Counted from the stretch's first letter, positions 36,167 to 46,381 are shown. The stretch: DNA of 64,000 nt from Liquidambar formosana (GCA_039720395.1 CM077824.1:27605278-27669277); one strand, 5' to 3'. Numbers and translations: made by a program. Notes: a model not told the origin generated them from the sequence alone.

Positions 36167-37823
36167 TGTTGGGAATCATACAAGAGGGAAAAATAGAAGT
36201 GCGGAATATAAAAATTTTTCCTACGATTCCACAGCCCATGAATCTAACTATGCATAACACAAAATCAAACCCTAACTACAAAGAGGGTTAGAACACTTAC
36301 AGAATTTTTGTCTTCTCCTTTTTGCTCCAAGCTTTGATTCCGGACAGCGGTGAATGAGCAGCCCAAGTGTGCTACCTCCAACGGTATCCACACCTAGCTA
36401 GAGCTTCAAGTCCTTTCTTTCTTCTTCCTTGTTGTTGCTAGAGGTGGAGAAGAGAGAGAGAGAGAAGAGAGCCTCCAAGGGGCTGGACGGCTAGGGTTTA
36501 TTGTGCAAGCCTATTATGCCATGTCACACATAAGTGTGACTTATATAGGCAGCCCACTAAAGGGGGCTGGCCATGGGGAAGAAACCCTAATAGGGTTATG
36601 TGTAATTACACTTAATTGCACATTAACCCCTATTATTTGTATCAAATACAAATAGGCTTATAAAGAACTATTCTTTATTCACTAAAACCCTTTCTCTCAT
36701 AGAATTTAAAGCCCTTCTTGCATGATCAGTGTGTGACCCATTGGGTTCACATCATTAAGTAGTAGGAATAGCACGAGGTGTGCACAATGGAACTCTTTCC
36801 ATTTAGGGTCTAATTGGAACTCCTTCCAATTCCCTAATTGATTATAACTCACTTATATCAATTAGGGCTTCTACTAACCATGAGTAACTCCTAGCATATG
36901 GCTCATGGTGTGGTCCTTAATGAGGTGAATAGTCATTTACAAAGAACCCTTCTGTTATAGTTTATAGGTTACAATTGCATCCTTCCTTCAACACAATGTC
37001 TCCAATTGAACTAATAGGACATGGAAGTCTATCAAGTCCCTAGTTCAATTACTTTATACTCATTCATAGATATCAACTCATTGATGAACTCATGAAACTC
37101 TTTTCATATTCATCCTACCATGGCCATGGATTTAATGAGTTATATTATGAATGCTATATGAGACATTCTCTCTCTTTTCCTGAGAGTGATGGATCCCTTG
37201 TTGATCACTCACATGCCTTCACACACATAGCAGTAGGGCCAATGAACACTTTTGCAGACCCCTGAATAGGATCTGCACTTAGTGTTATCAAACTTCTAAA
37301 GCTACATGCATAAGGCAACTATGGTGTCTCAGGTCTAAGGATTACTTGTACCACTATAACAATGAGAAACTGATTGATAGGCAGGATAAAACTCCATTCA
37401 GTTTATCTCATATCTTTGGTCACATTCAGTGTACCTATTCTCGCAATAGGCACCCACTTGTTGGTTGTAGTGTCTCCACACAAATAGCTTGAGACTAGCT
37501 ATCCTCCTATAGAGTCAGCCTAACAAGTGCTAGTCCTATGGTTCATTACTGTCCATCATAGTGAACCTTCAACTAGGAATGCTTTAGGAGTTTAGTACAG
37601 AGATATATCTATAGTCTCAAAATTACAACTCTTTGTAATTCCATATTCTCAACTCTAACTCCATGGACATATTATGTAAATATAAATAATGCATATAAAC
37701 ATAATAGAATAAGCCCTTTTATTAAATCAATAATAAATGTGATATACATAAATGAAATCAAATGATTGTTCCTAATCCCTAAACAATCATCTCTATGATT
37801 GGCTCTAGGGCATAATCCTAACA
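36167..37823 (-). repeat. C-B2 5' LTR
   Basis: 1657 bp with the same TATA (sense TATATAAG) and inverted-repeat context as in C-B1. It ends CCTAACA and is followed by the GGTAT duplicate. Confidence 0.95.
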
Positions 37824-38831
37824 GGTATTTTGGTATGTTTTGCATGGAAATTGCAGGTGCTTTGACAGGTACAACAGGTGCAACTACCCCACCAATGTGG
37901 GGTGGTTATTTTGGCTATTGTGAGATGAAATCTTACAAATAAGGTAATTACCCTATGCAATAGGGTGGTTACTTTGACAGGTTGCTCTTGCTTAAGGTAA
38001 GTAGTGTATAGGGTGCCCCAATTCACCCTTCTTTCCTTTCCTTGAAACTTTCCCTTTCTCCCCCCTAGGGTTATTTCCTAATAGGGGAACATGGCAATCC
38101 TTATAGTTTCCTTTCATTAAAAAAATACCTTTTAAATCAAAGTTTCCATCTTTATCAAATTTCATATTTACTAAAGATCTTTTGAGAATCATTCATTTTT
38201 GGAAACTTACCATGTTTTACTTGAAAGGAAACTTAGGGTTTACCATAGGCCTTGATTAGGTTATAACCCTATTCCTTTTCGAACTACGTGGACTTTGATC
38301 CATGTATTTCCATACATGGTACGTAGGCGCTCTTCGTGAGGTTCAAGTCTGCCCTAGGATACTAAGTATCCTAGGTTTTCTCCCCCCTCTTTCTTTTTCT
38401 GTTTTTCTTTGATTTAATTGTTTATATGGATGAATGAATAAATGATATGCATGCTGTCTTGTGATGATAATTGTTGATTTGTGTGTGATTAAGACTTTGA
38501 TTTAGCCCAATTAAATTAAGAGACCGTTTAGGGCGATATGGGTGCCTATAGGCTTTGCCTAGAACCTTCCCATATCGTAACTTAGCCTCCGAATCCCCGA
38601 TTTCTCTGGTTTCCAAAAGACTTTTTGCCTTTCCATTTTTAAATATGGAGTCAATCTTTTGTTTTCCTAAAACAAAACTATTTTTTTAGGGTTTTCCTTG
38701 TTTCCTTTAAAAAATAAGGTGGCGACTCCTTTCTTTTTCCAAACCCTCTCGTGGGCCTTTTACCTTTTTAGGGTCCACAGACGGGCGACTTTTAAAACCC
38801 TTGTGGGCCATGTTTTTTGGGGTTCACAGTT

Positions 38832-38849
38832 TGGCGACTCCACTGGGGA
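38832..38849 (+). other. Primer-binding site of G-Ogre (tRNA-Arg type)
   Basis: TGGCGACTCCACTGGGGA, three bases after the LTR end at 38828. Tat/Ogre elements are known to use a tRNA-Arg primer with a site of this form. Confidence 0.85.
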
Positions 38850-39580
38850 TTTGTGGGCTAGACTCTATACAATTTGATTGGGCTAAGTTAATTTCTTTTT
38901 TTTTTTTAATTAAAATCAATCACATTGCATTCGCTTGATTGTGTGCTTTCATTTATTGCATTGTGTGCGCAAACTCTTGCATGTTAGGATCGATGTCCCT
39001 TGCCACTGACGGGCCTAGCCTCAACCTTGGTTTTCCTAATTCCATGAGTTGGGGCGAAAGCTCTCAACCTCTCTTGCCAAGTACCCTTGGGCTTGCCCTT
39101 GGGTATATTAAATGAGTTAATCACGTACTGCTGGACCCACGCGGCGTTCCTGATGCCACATGTGGTTAGGTATAAAGATTGCTCAAGCAAGTGAAGGACC
39201 CCAGCCTACCCTTATCATTAGTCCATATAGACAGACTTGTAGGGCACTATGGTGTCACCTTTATGCACCCACATTTGTTTGTAATGATATCATGACCGTG
39301 TTTGTGATGTGCTTAATGAACATTTAATAAGAGAACCTTTGCACCCTATATCCTTAATACGTACCTTTCGCCCATGACCCTTGTAAAGGTGACTGGATTA
39401 AAAGGGACTAATTGAGTATATATGATGTGAAGTCATTGAGACAAATATGGAAGCCTAGGACATACCCTTAGGATGAGAGACTGATTGTTCCCTTTCATAG
39501 AGGAGTGAGAAGACGTACTGGCTTGGATCCGCGACCAGCAAGGGCGCTTAGTAAAGATTGATTCCACCAACCAGTCAGAT
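38850..39580 (+). other. Leader between PBS and gag (G-Ogre)
   Basis: About 730 bp without a credible frame. Ogre elements often have an extra ORF before gag, but none is visible here. A run of T (38896-38909) is the only simple feature. Confidence 0.6.
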
Positions 39581-39940
39581 ATGGCCGACGAAGCAACTAG
39601 TGAAGGGGGTTTTGATGTTGAGACTTGTTTGAAGGCTATCATGACCAAGCTTGATTACACCACTGATGTATCCGAGAGAGCATTGAAAATGGCCCAAGAT
39701 ATCCAACATAAGATGTCCGAACCCGAACAGAATAATGGCCGTACCCCGGGGGATAACACTGAAAATGGGACCCAGCCTGGAGAAGGCACTAAGACCAATG
39801 AGGGAGGAAGTACTAAGACCAAGGGAAATGAATCGCCTGAAACTTTTAACCTAGAAGGGGGAAGTAAGGGAAAGACCTCTGATACAGACTCTGTGTTGGT
39901 CAAGCTCGTATTCCACTACAATTCAAGATGCCCGAATTAG
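39581..39940 (+). pseudogene. Gag N-terminal segment, frameshifted (G-Ogre)
   Basis: A 119-codon frame starting MADEATSEGGFDVET. It has an amphipathic helix-like start, then a Gly/Thr/Glu-rich low-complexity linker. The last codons (after VLVK) are out of register. The gag core starts in another frame at 39928, preceded in that frame by an IPLQFKMPE-like stretch. A single-base-type indel near 39900-39910 explains the break. In an intact copy this segment would be the N-terminus of gag. Confidence 0.75.
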
Positions 39941-41493
39941 AAAAGTTTGATGGAACGGGTTGTCCTAAGACCCATTTAAAAATGTACGTGCGAGCTATGC
40001 ACCCTCGAGGAGCGACAGATGAACTCTTGGCTCAAATGTTCCATGAAACCTTAGCCACTTCTGCTTTAAAATGGTTCCTAGCCTTGGATGAGAATAGAAC
40101 CCGGACTTGGGAGGACATATGTAATGAGTTTTCGGAGCACTACAAGTACAACACTGAGGTGGATGTCACACGGAGGGATCTAGAGACCACGAAACAAGGG
40201 GCTAATGAGACTTTCTCCGCTTTCATTACAAGGTGGAGGCAAAAGGCCTCGAAAATGGCAGATAGACCGAATGAGGAAGATCAGATTCAGTTGGTGGTTA
40301 AGAACCTATTGCCGGTGTATCACAAGCATCTCTTTGCCCACTACTTCCCTAATTTCAAGGCTCTTATCAGAGCAGGTACACAAGTTGAGGATGCCATAGC
40401 TGATGGGTCGATCAAGACAGAAGAAGTCCAAAAGAGCCGCAGGCCGAACTTTGCTGGGAAAAACAATGCCGAGGTCAATGCCATAGCCCAACCCATTCAA
40501 CCTATCTCCCTAAATGACACCAACCCACCTCGCCAATTCACCGAGCTGCATATGCCACTTGAGAAAGTACTTGAAAAGCTAAAAAGCCGAGGCCTGTTGA
40601 AACCTCTCGACCCAAGACCACCACCAAACCCATTGCCTAAGAGCTACAATGAGAATGAATACTGCAGATACCACCAAGCTAAAGGCCACTCAACCAACTG
40701 TTGCTATCGCCTTAGGCATGAGATCCAAGACTTACTTGACAAACAAATCATCTCACCACCAACTCCACCAAATCGCCCAAATGTCACCCAAAATCCACTT
40801 CCCTCTCATAATTCATCCAACTCCATAAATGCCATTGAAGCCAACCCATCTCGACCTTGCCTACCCATAAGACAATACACTCCATTACCCATGTCCTTGA
40901 CCCAAGCCTTTTACCAATGCTATAACCAAGGCCTTATCATACTTCACCCTCCAAAGCCAAGACCCCAAACACCCCAGCAATATTGCCAATACCACGGTTT
41001 ACCCGGCCATGACACTGAGGACTGTGCTATGTTAAGAAAGGTCGTCCAAGACCTCATTGATCAAAAGACCCTACTATTGCCAAAGAAGTCTATCCAACAG
41101 CAGTTGAAAGAAAGGTATGAAGCCGGAGACCCTCAAGTGGGGTTATTAGGAGAACCTTCGGGGAAATTTGATTACTATGTGTTTTATCCTGATCCATTGC
41201 CAAGTGAGCCCATAATTCCTACGGGCTGGGATGATATACCTGAAAAAGTTCAGATGGAGGATATTGATATGATTGAATGGGATGACCTGATGGGTGACAC
41301 AAATGAGATTGATGACATATGGGCTAGTGATGAAGAAGTAGACCACATGACAAGAGGGGGCCGCCATTTCAAGCCTCCACACTTGGAATCTGATAATCCA
41401 TTGGGTAAGTTAGACAAGCACCTTGATGTGCAAGAAGAAGAGGATGAAGTCCTCAGACAATTGAAGAAGACCAATGCCAATATCACCATATAG
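39928..41493 (+). CDS. Gag core (G-Ogre)
   Basis: A 521-codon frame. It begins with the conserved retrotransposon gag start (PELEKFDGTGCPKTH), followed by the capsid-like region with ALKWF, TWEDICNEFSEHY and the R-rich ETFSAFITRWR segment. Two atypical zinc-binding motifs follow, CRYHQAKGHSTNCC near residue 245 and CQYHGLPGHDTEDC near residue 352, the form usual in Tat elements. An acidic C-terminus leads to TAG at 41491-41493. The protease frame resumes in the same phase straight after. The stop is therefore either a mutation or a gag/protease readthrough signal. The capsid start is normally fused to the segment at 39581. Confidence 0.9.
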   Translation: MPELEKFDGTGCPKTHLKMYVRAMHPRGATDELLAQMFHETLATSALKWFLALDENRTRTWEDICNEFSEHYKYNTEVDVTRRDLETTKQGANETFSAFITRWRQKASKMADRPNEEDQIQLVVKNLLPVYHKHLFAHYFPNFKALIRAGTQVEDAIADGSIKTEEVQKSRRPNFAGKNNAEVNAIAQPIQPISLNDTNPPRQFTELHMPLEKVLEKLKSRGLLKPLDPRPPPNPLPKSYNENEYCRYHQAKGHSTNCCYRLRHEIQDLLDKQIISPPTPPNRPNVTQNPLPSHNSSNSINAIEANPSRPCLPIRQYTPLPMSLTQAFYQCYNQGLIILHPPKPRPQTPQQYCQYHGLPGHDTEDCAMLRKVVQDLIDQKTLLLPKKSIQQQLKERYEAGDPQVGLLGEPSGKFDYYVFYPDPLPSEPIIPTGWDDIPEKVQMEDIDMIEWDDLMGDTNEIDDIWASDEEVDHMTRGGRHFKPPHLESDNPLGKLDKHLDVQEEEDEVLRQLKKTNANITI

Positions 41494-41496
41494 GGC

Positions 41497-42507
41497 TTGC
41501 TCATGGCCTCTCACAAACACAGGCAGACAGTACTGAAGTTGCTTAACCAAATACAGGTTCCGGTTGATTTGTCTCCTGAGGGATTGGTGAATCTAGTAAA
41601 CCCTGCTCCGAAGAATTCCACTATAGTGTTCACAGAAGCTGACTTACCTAAGAGTGGGCCAAGCCACTCCCAAGCTTTGCACATAACTATTGACACCATG
41701 GGGAAGAGGGTTCCCACGGTCTTGATTGATAATGGTTCCGCGCTGAATGTATGTCCCTTGAGAACTGCAACTGTTTTGGGCTTGGGGCCCACTGATTTCA
41801 CTCCATCTGGGCAGACAGTGAGGGCGTATGATAACACTCGTAGAGAAGTAATTGGGGTGATCACTCTACCTTTAATCATGGGACCCACGGAGTTCAGAGT
41901 GGAGTTTCAAGTTTTGGATGTGCCGTCGTGTTTTAATCTGTTATTGGGAAGGCCTTGGATTCATCCTGCTGGGGCTGTACCATCATCATTGCATCAAAAG
42001 GTAAAGTTCCCTCATGATGGAGCCATTGTTACGCTTCAAGGGGACTATGATTTGAAAATGGCGGGTGTACCTATATGTGAAATAAAACCAGAATCAGGTG
42101 AGATACCCTTGACGGGGTTTGAGTATGTGCAGTGCATAGAAAAAGAGTTCGAAAAGGAAGAGGCATCATACTATTGCACTTTTTACCCAAGTTCTGATCC
42201 AGTATTGGCAGACAAAGATTTTTGTGACAAGTACTTTACAGAGGGGCCGAATCCTCAAAGCCTGACAAGTTGGTACAATTCTATGGGAAAGAAGAAAGAA
42301 GACTGGGTAGAGCATGTGGATACCAATGCTATGGTCACCATGTTCCAAGATATGGTTCTTACTATGGGGGAGTCAGCAACAGAAGATTGCCAAGATTCGT
42401 CAATTCACCATGCAACCATGCCACTTCACAATTGGTACCTAGAAGATGGAGCCATTGCAGAGATCCTAGAAGAGGAAGATCATGACCTGCCTGATAGTAG
42501 CTTGTAG
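41497..42507 (+). CDS. Aspartic protease (G-Ogre)
   Basis: In phase with gag after TAG 41491-41493. It carries the retropepsin-like active site VLIDNGSALNVCP near residue 75 (DNGS in place of DTGA, common in Tat/Ogre) and the later FNLLLGRPWIH segment. It would cut the polyprotein during particle maturation. The C-terminal linker is acidic and ends LPDSS, where the likely intron donor (GTAGGT at 42504) precedes the stop TAG at 42505-42507. The protease is therefore expected to be joined to RT by splicing. Confidence 0.85.
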   Translation: MLMASHKHRQTVLKLLNQIQVPVDLSPEGLVNLVNPAPKNSTIVFTEADLPKSGPSHSQALHITIDTMGKRVPTVLIDNGSALNVCPLRTATVLGLGPTDFTPSGQTVRAYDNTRREVIGVITLPLIMGPTEFRVEFQVLDVPSCFNLLLGRPWIHPAGAVPSSLHQKVKFPHDGAIVTLQGDYDLKMAGVPICEIKPESGEIPLTGFEYVQCIEKEFEKEEASYYCTFYPSSDPVLADKDFCDKYFTEGPNPQSLTSWYNSMGKKKEDWVEHVDTNAMVTMFQDMVLTMGESATEDCQDSSIHHATMPLHNWYLEDGAIAEILEEEDHDLPDSSL

Positions 42508-42682
42508 GTTCCTTAGTTAGAGTCTTTCCTGCTTTCAATAAAGTGTGTCCGCCTATCCCACTTTGTGGAGTTAGGAGTCGTTTCATAGTTGTGGCACCAA
42601 GTTTTGTTTCCTTTTCAAGTTTGTGTCTTTTTGTTTGTTCTTTTAATGAAGTGTGCTTCTTTTATACATTGTTTGCTTGCAA
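42504..42682 (+). other. Probable protease-RT intron (G-Ogre)
   Basis: The donor TT|GTAGGT lies in the last protease codons. The acceptor position TTTGCTTGCA(A)|TGTTTCC is recognised by comparison with the fragment at 59537-59702, which keeps TTTGCAG|TGTTTCC. Joining leaves phase intact (TT + T) and removes the stop and a T-rich, non-conserved stretch. In this copy the acceptor AG reads AA, so splicing would be impaired. An intron at this place is known for Ogre elements. Confidence 0.65.
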
Positions 42683-44249
42683 TGTTTCCTTTCTCTCTTC
42701 TATGGATATTTATGGCATGGATATAGATCCTAGGAATGACGTCCCCCCGGAGCTCGTCGAGCGAAGGAAAAGGGGTGTCACCGAACCTAACATGGATGAA
42801 TTGGAATCAATCAATTTAGGGGCAAATGAATTGCCAAAGATAATTAAAATTGGGATAACCCTCTCACCACTTGAAAAAGAAAAGCTGATAGCCCTCTTAA
42901 AGGCCAACATAACAGCCTTTGCATGGTCTTATGAAGACATGCTCGGCATAGATCCTGACATTGTGCAGCATTTCATCCCCACCAATCCCCTTAAAAGGCC
43001 GATAAAGCAAAAATTGAGGAGGTTAAAACCTGAATGGGCATTAAAGGTAAAGGAAGAAGTAACCAAGCAACTCGATGCGGGGTTCCTGCAGGTTGTGGAG
43101 TATCCGAAGTGGTTATCCAATATAGTGCCCGTGCCCAAAAAGGATGGAAAAGTAAGGATGTGTGTGGATTTTCGAGATCTGAATGCAGCAAGCCCTGAGG
43201 ATGATTTTCCTTTACCCCACATCGATGTGCTGGTAGATAGTACTGTAGGACATGCGCTCCTCTCTTTTATGGATGGGTTTTCCGGATACAATCAGATAAA
43301 GATGGCACCTCAAGATATGGAGAAAACAGCCTTTATTACACAGTGGGGAACATATTGTTACAAAGTGATGCCGTTCGGTTTGAGAAATGCTGGGGCTACC
43401 TATCAGAGAACTGCTACAACATTGCTGCATGACATGATCCATAAGGAGGTGGAAGTGTATGTGGACGACATGATCGTGAAGTCCGTGGACCGAGAAGGAC
43501 ACTTCATGGCACTAGAAAGGTTCCTAGAGCGGGCAAAGAAGTACAACTTGCGGTTGAATCCACAGAAATGCGCCTTTGGTGTCACTGCGGGCAAGCTATT
43601 AGGATTTATGATTACCCAGAGGGGAATCGAGGTTGATCCAGGAAAAATTAAGGCCATTGTGGAGATGGAGCCGCCTAGCACAAAAAAGCAGATTCGAGGG
43701 TTTTTGGGGAGAATTCAGTACATAAGCAGGTTCATTGCTAATTTGACTATGGTGTGCGAGCCGATTTTCAAGTTGCTTAAGAAGGGTGTGCCGAAGGTAT
43801 GGAATGAAGAATGTCAAGAAGCTTTTGAGACCATCAAAACGTATTTGAGTAATCCACCAATTCTAGTTCCCCCGCGACAAGGTGAACCGTTATTGTTATA
43901 TTTGACGGTCACTGAAACCGCGACGGGAGCTATGCTAGCTCAGTACCTCGAGGGGTCGAAAAAGGAGAATGCCATTCACTACCTAAGCAAGAAGATGACA
44001 GACTATGAGGTGAAGTACAATGCCATAGAAAAGGCTTGTGTGGCTTTGGTGTGGGCAACTCAGAAACTCCGTCACTACATGATGTCGTACGAGGTTTTCT
44101 TGATAAGTCGAATGGATCCGCTGAAGTACCTGATAGAAAGGCCGGTTTTATCCTACAGAACTGCTCGTTGGTCAATTCTTCTCAATGAATTTGACATAAA
44201 GTATGTAACACAGAAGTCAGTGAAAAGAAGTGTCATTGCAGATTACTAG
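42683..44249 (+). CDS. Reverse transcriptase and first RNase H (G-Ogre)
   Basis: The open frame extends from 42543, but the part before 42683 is intronic. Conserved pieces run in order: MDIYGMDIDPRND linker, FAWSYEDMLGI, YPKWLSNIVPVPKKDGKVRMC, VDFRDLNAASP, MPFGLRNAGATYQR, and the catalytic YVDDMIVKS near 43460. The thumb/connection follows (KKQIRGFLGRIQYISRFI), then an RNase H-like domain (SKKMTDYEVKYNAIEKAC, QKLRHYM). It copies element RNA into DNA. TAG at 44247-44249, after the VIADY segment, interrupts an otherwise continuous frame into the second RNase H. Confidence 0.92.
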
Positions 44250-45731
44250 GCTAGCTGCCCTGTGGCGTCATCAGAACAATTCAATGATCAATTCCCCGAT
44301 GAGGATGTCTTGGAGATTGGAAAGAAGGTCTGGAAGGTATACTTCGATGGAGCTGCAAATAAGAGAGGATATGGGATAGGAGTCCTACTGGTTTCACCTG
44401 AAGAAGCATTTACACCCTTGGCAGTTAAGCTAGGGTTTGAAGCAACCAACAACATTGCTGAGTATGAAGCCTGCATCCTTGCGTGGGAAGCTGCACTAGA
44501 ATTGGGGATCAAAGAGTTAGAGGTTTTCGGAGATTCAGCCCTGATCATCTGCCAGATAAAGGGAGAGTGGAAGACTCGTGATGAGAAGCTGCTGCCGTAT
44601 CATGCATACTTAGAAGCCTTGACTAAAGAATTTGTGGAAATAGAGTTCAATTACTTGTCGAGAAATAAGAACCAATTTGCTGATGCTTTGGCAACTCTAG
44701 CTTCTATGGTGGAAATCCCAGATGGTGGGAACGTAAAACCGTTGGTGATAGAATGTAGAGAAAAACCCGTGTATTGCTGCTCTATTCGAGAAGGAGAAGT
44801 GAAAGATGGCCATCCTTGGTACTATGACATCATGAAATTCATTGAGGAAAGGGAGTATCCTGAAGGAGCATCCCGCATTGATAGGAGAACACTGAGGAGG
44901 CTAGCGAGTCACTATGTTTTGTGTGGAGGAAAGCTATATCGAAGGTCATACGATGGGGTCCATCTGTTGTGTGTCACTGAGGAAGAAGCTGAACGTCTTG
45001 TTAGTGAAATCCATGAAGGAGTTGGAGCACCGCACATGAATGGTTATATGCTAGCTAAGAAGATCATGAGGTTGGGTTACTATTGGTCTACAATGGAAAG
45101 AGATTGCCATGCACATGTTAAGAAGTGTCACAAGTGTCAGGTCTTTGCTAATGGACAACACTTGCCTTCCATGCCTTTGACAAGTATGTCGTCACCTTGG
45201 CCGTTTGCAGTGTGGGGAATAGATATAATTGGACAGATTAAGCCGAAAGCCTCCAATGGGCATGAGTACATCTTGGTAGCTATCGATTACTTCACTAAGT
45301 GGGTGGAGGCAGCATCTTTCAAGACCCTGAATGCCAAGAAGGTAGCACAGTTCATACAGCTCAATATCATCTACAGGTATGGGGTACCCCATGAGATTAT
45401 TTCAGATAATGGTCAGCACTTTCAGAAAGAAACCAAGGAGCTCTTGCAGAAATACAACATAGTGCACCATCTATCCTCCCCTTATCGCCCGCAGACTAAT
45501 GGAGCAGTGGAGGCCGCCAACAAGAATGTTAAGAAGATACTACAGAAAACAGCTGACACCTACACTGATTGGCATGAGAAGTTACCCTTAGCCTTGTGGG
45601 GCTATAGAACATCCGTAAGATCATTAACAGGGGCTACCCCTTATTCCTTGGTGTATGGGATGGAGGCTGTTTTGCCTATTGAGTTGGAGGTACCGTCATT
45701 ACGGGTTGCTATGGAGAGTCAGATAGCATAA
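44250..45731 (+). CDS. Second RNase H and integrase (G-Ogre)
   Basis: Same phase as the RT frame. The first domain is a plant-type RNase H (YFDGAANKRGYGIG, NNIAEYEA, FGDSAL, NQFADALA), present in addition to the one fused to RT. Dual RNase H is diagnostic of the Tat lineage. The integrase follows with an HHCC zinc domain (HEGVGAPH, KKCHKCQ) and the catalytic triad: Asp321 (GIDIIG), Asp382 (ISDNG) and Glu417 (AVEAANK). Residue numbers count from 44262, the first ATG. Asp382 and Glu417 are about 35 residues apart as expected. A TAA at 45729-45731 separates the C-terminal domain. Confidence 0.92.
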   Translation, partial: ASCPVASSEQFNDQFPDEDVLEIGKKVWKVYFDGAANKRGYGIGVLLVSPEEAFTPLAVKLGFEATNNIAEYEACILAWEAALELGIKELEVFGDSALIICQIKGEWKTRDEKLLPYHAYLEALTKEFVEIEFNYLSRNKNQFADALATLASMVEIPDGGNVKPLVIECREKPVYCCSIREGEVKDGHPWYYDIMKFIEEREYPEGASRIDRRTLRRLASHYVLCGGKLYRRSYDGVHLLCVTEEEAERLVSEIHEGVGAPHMNGYMLAKKIMRLGYYWSTMERDCHAHVKKCHKCQVFANGQHLPSMPLTSMSSPWPFAVWGIDIIGQIKPKASNGHEYILVAIDYFTKWVEAASFKTLNAKKVAQFIQLNIIYRYGVPHEIISDNGQHFQKETKELLQKYNIVHHLSSPYRPQTNGAVEAANKNVKKILQKTADTYTDWHEKLPLALWGYRTSVRSLTGATPYSLVYGMEAVLPIELEVPSLRVAMESQIA

Positions 45732-46061
45732 GTAGATTGGGTTAAGAACCGTTATGATGAGCTGGCATTGCTAGATGAAAGGCGATTGAGAGCCTTGTAT
45801 CATGTGCAGGGATATCAGCGAAGGGTTGCGAGAGCATTCAGCAAGCATGTTAAACACCGAGGTTTGAAGACAGGGGATTTGGTGTTGAAAGAAATCAGAG
45901 CTCCAATTTTTGATCCACGAGGGAAGTTCAAGCCAAGTTGGGGTGGTCCGTATGTTATCAAAGAGATATTGCCAGCAGGGGCTGTTCGCCTCATGGATTT
46001 TGATGGAATTGAGTTCGCTCGCCCCACCAATTTGGATCAATTGAAGAAGTATTATGTGTAA
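45732..46061 (+). CDS. Integrase C-terminal domain (G-Ogre)
   Basis: The in-phase continuation after TAA 45729-45731 begins VDWVKNRYDELALLDERR, with the first internal ATG at 45768. The GDLVLKEI and KFKPSWGGPYVI motifs are the DNA-binding C-terminal domain of gypsy integrases. There is no chromodomain, as expected for Tat. The frame ends NLDQLKKYYV at 46061. Confidence 0.88.
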   Translation, partial: VDWVKNRYDELALLDERRLRALYHVQGYQRRVARAFSKHVKHRGLKTGDLVLKEIRAPIFDPRGKFKPSWGGPYVIKEILPAGAVRLMDFDGIEFARPTNLDQLKKYYV

Positions 46062-46381
46062 GGCCTACTAAGTTGAAATCCCATAAGGGCGGCCTAGGCA
46101 AAAGTTAAGGCATTTGAACTACGAGGGCCTGATTCCCCATTCCTAGAAAAAAAAAAAAAGAAAAAAAGAAAAAAAGAGAAGGAAAAAAAAAAAAAAAGGA
46201 TAGGGATACGTAGGCAACCCATAAAGTTACTTTGGGTCCGGTCCAAACAACACCACAACAACAAATCTCAAAATTGAATTATTATTGGCAATTCATTTAG
46301 AACTAATTGATTGACATAGCAATTTATTGGTGTTAGATAAAGAACTATTGACATGCCATAGATATCCTATTTCTAAAGTCT
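46062..46381 (+). other. Purine tract and spacer after integrase
   Basis: A 55-60 bp tract of almost only A and G (46146-46200) follows the integrase by about 85 bp. After it comes a spacer containing TACGTAGGC, a word also present in the LTR (near 38319). The tract could act as an extra plus-strand primer or mark the boundary at which the antisense genes were acquired. The true polypurine tract next to the LTR is at 52716-52728. Confidence 0.5.

Larger units (their letters stand above)
28201..37823 (-). mobile_element. Copia element C-B2 (type B, non-autonomous)
   Basis: 9623 bp, sense on the minus strand, with 1657-bp LTRs (28201-29857 and 36167-37823) and perfect target duplication GGTAT (28196-28200, 37824-37828). 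The pre-insertion sequence can be read in the other LTR of G-Ogre near 55190-55220, which has the uninterrupted site. The LTRs differ at about eleven positions by eye. The interior repeats the C-B1 layout, with polypurine tract, decayed gag-pol, leader with hairpins and palindromes, and PBS. Confidence 0.95.
25717..38828 (+). repeat. G-Ogre 5' LTR (split by C-B2)
   Basis: The LTR runs 25717-28200 and 37829-38828. It has a GC-rich inverted-repeat module at 26425-26504 and a TATA box (TATAAAT, 26692-26698) about 190 bp later. A PBS-core copy TGGCGACTCC lies at 38720-38729, about 100 bp before its end. Differences from the 3' LTR are mostly transitions, on the order of 1-2 percent by eye and denser in the first 800 bp. 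Confidence 0.92.

Noticed and set aside
41511..41888. 125-codon antisense frame in the protease gene
   Set aside because: Shadow of the protease coding strand. No family motif and no promoter.
42543..42682. N-terminal extension of RT (Phe/Ser/Cys-rich)
   Set aside because: Not conserved with the copy at 59537-59702 except as intron sequence. A phase-compatible intron explains it better than a signal peptide-like leader.
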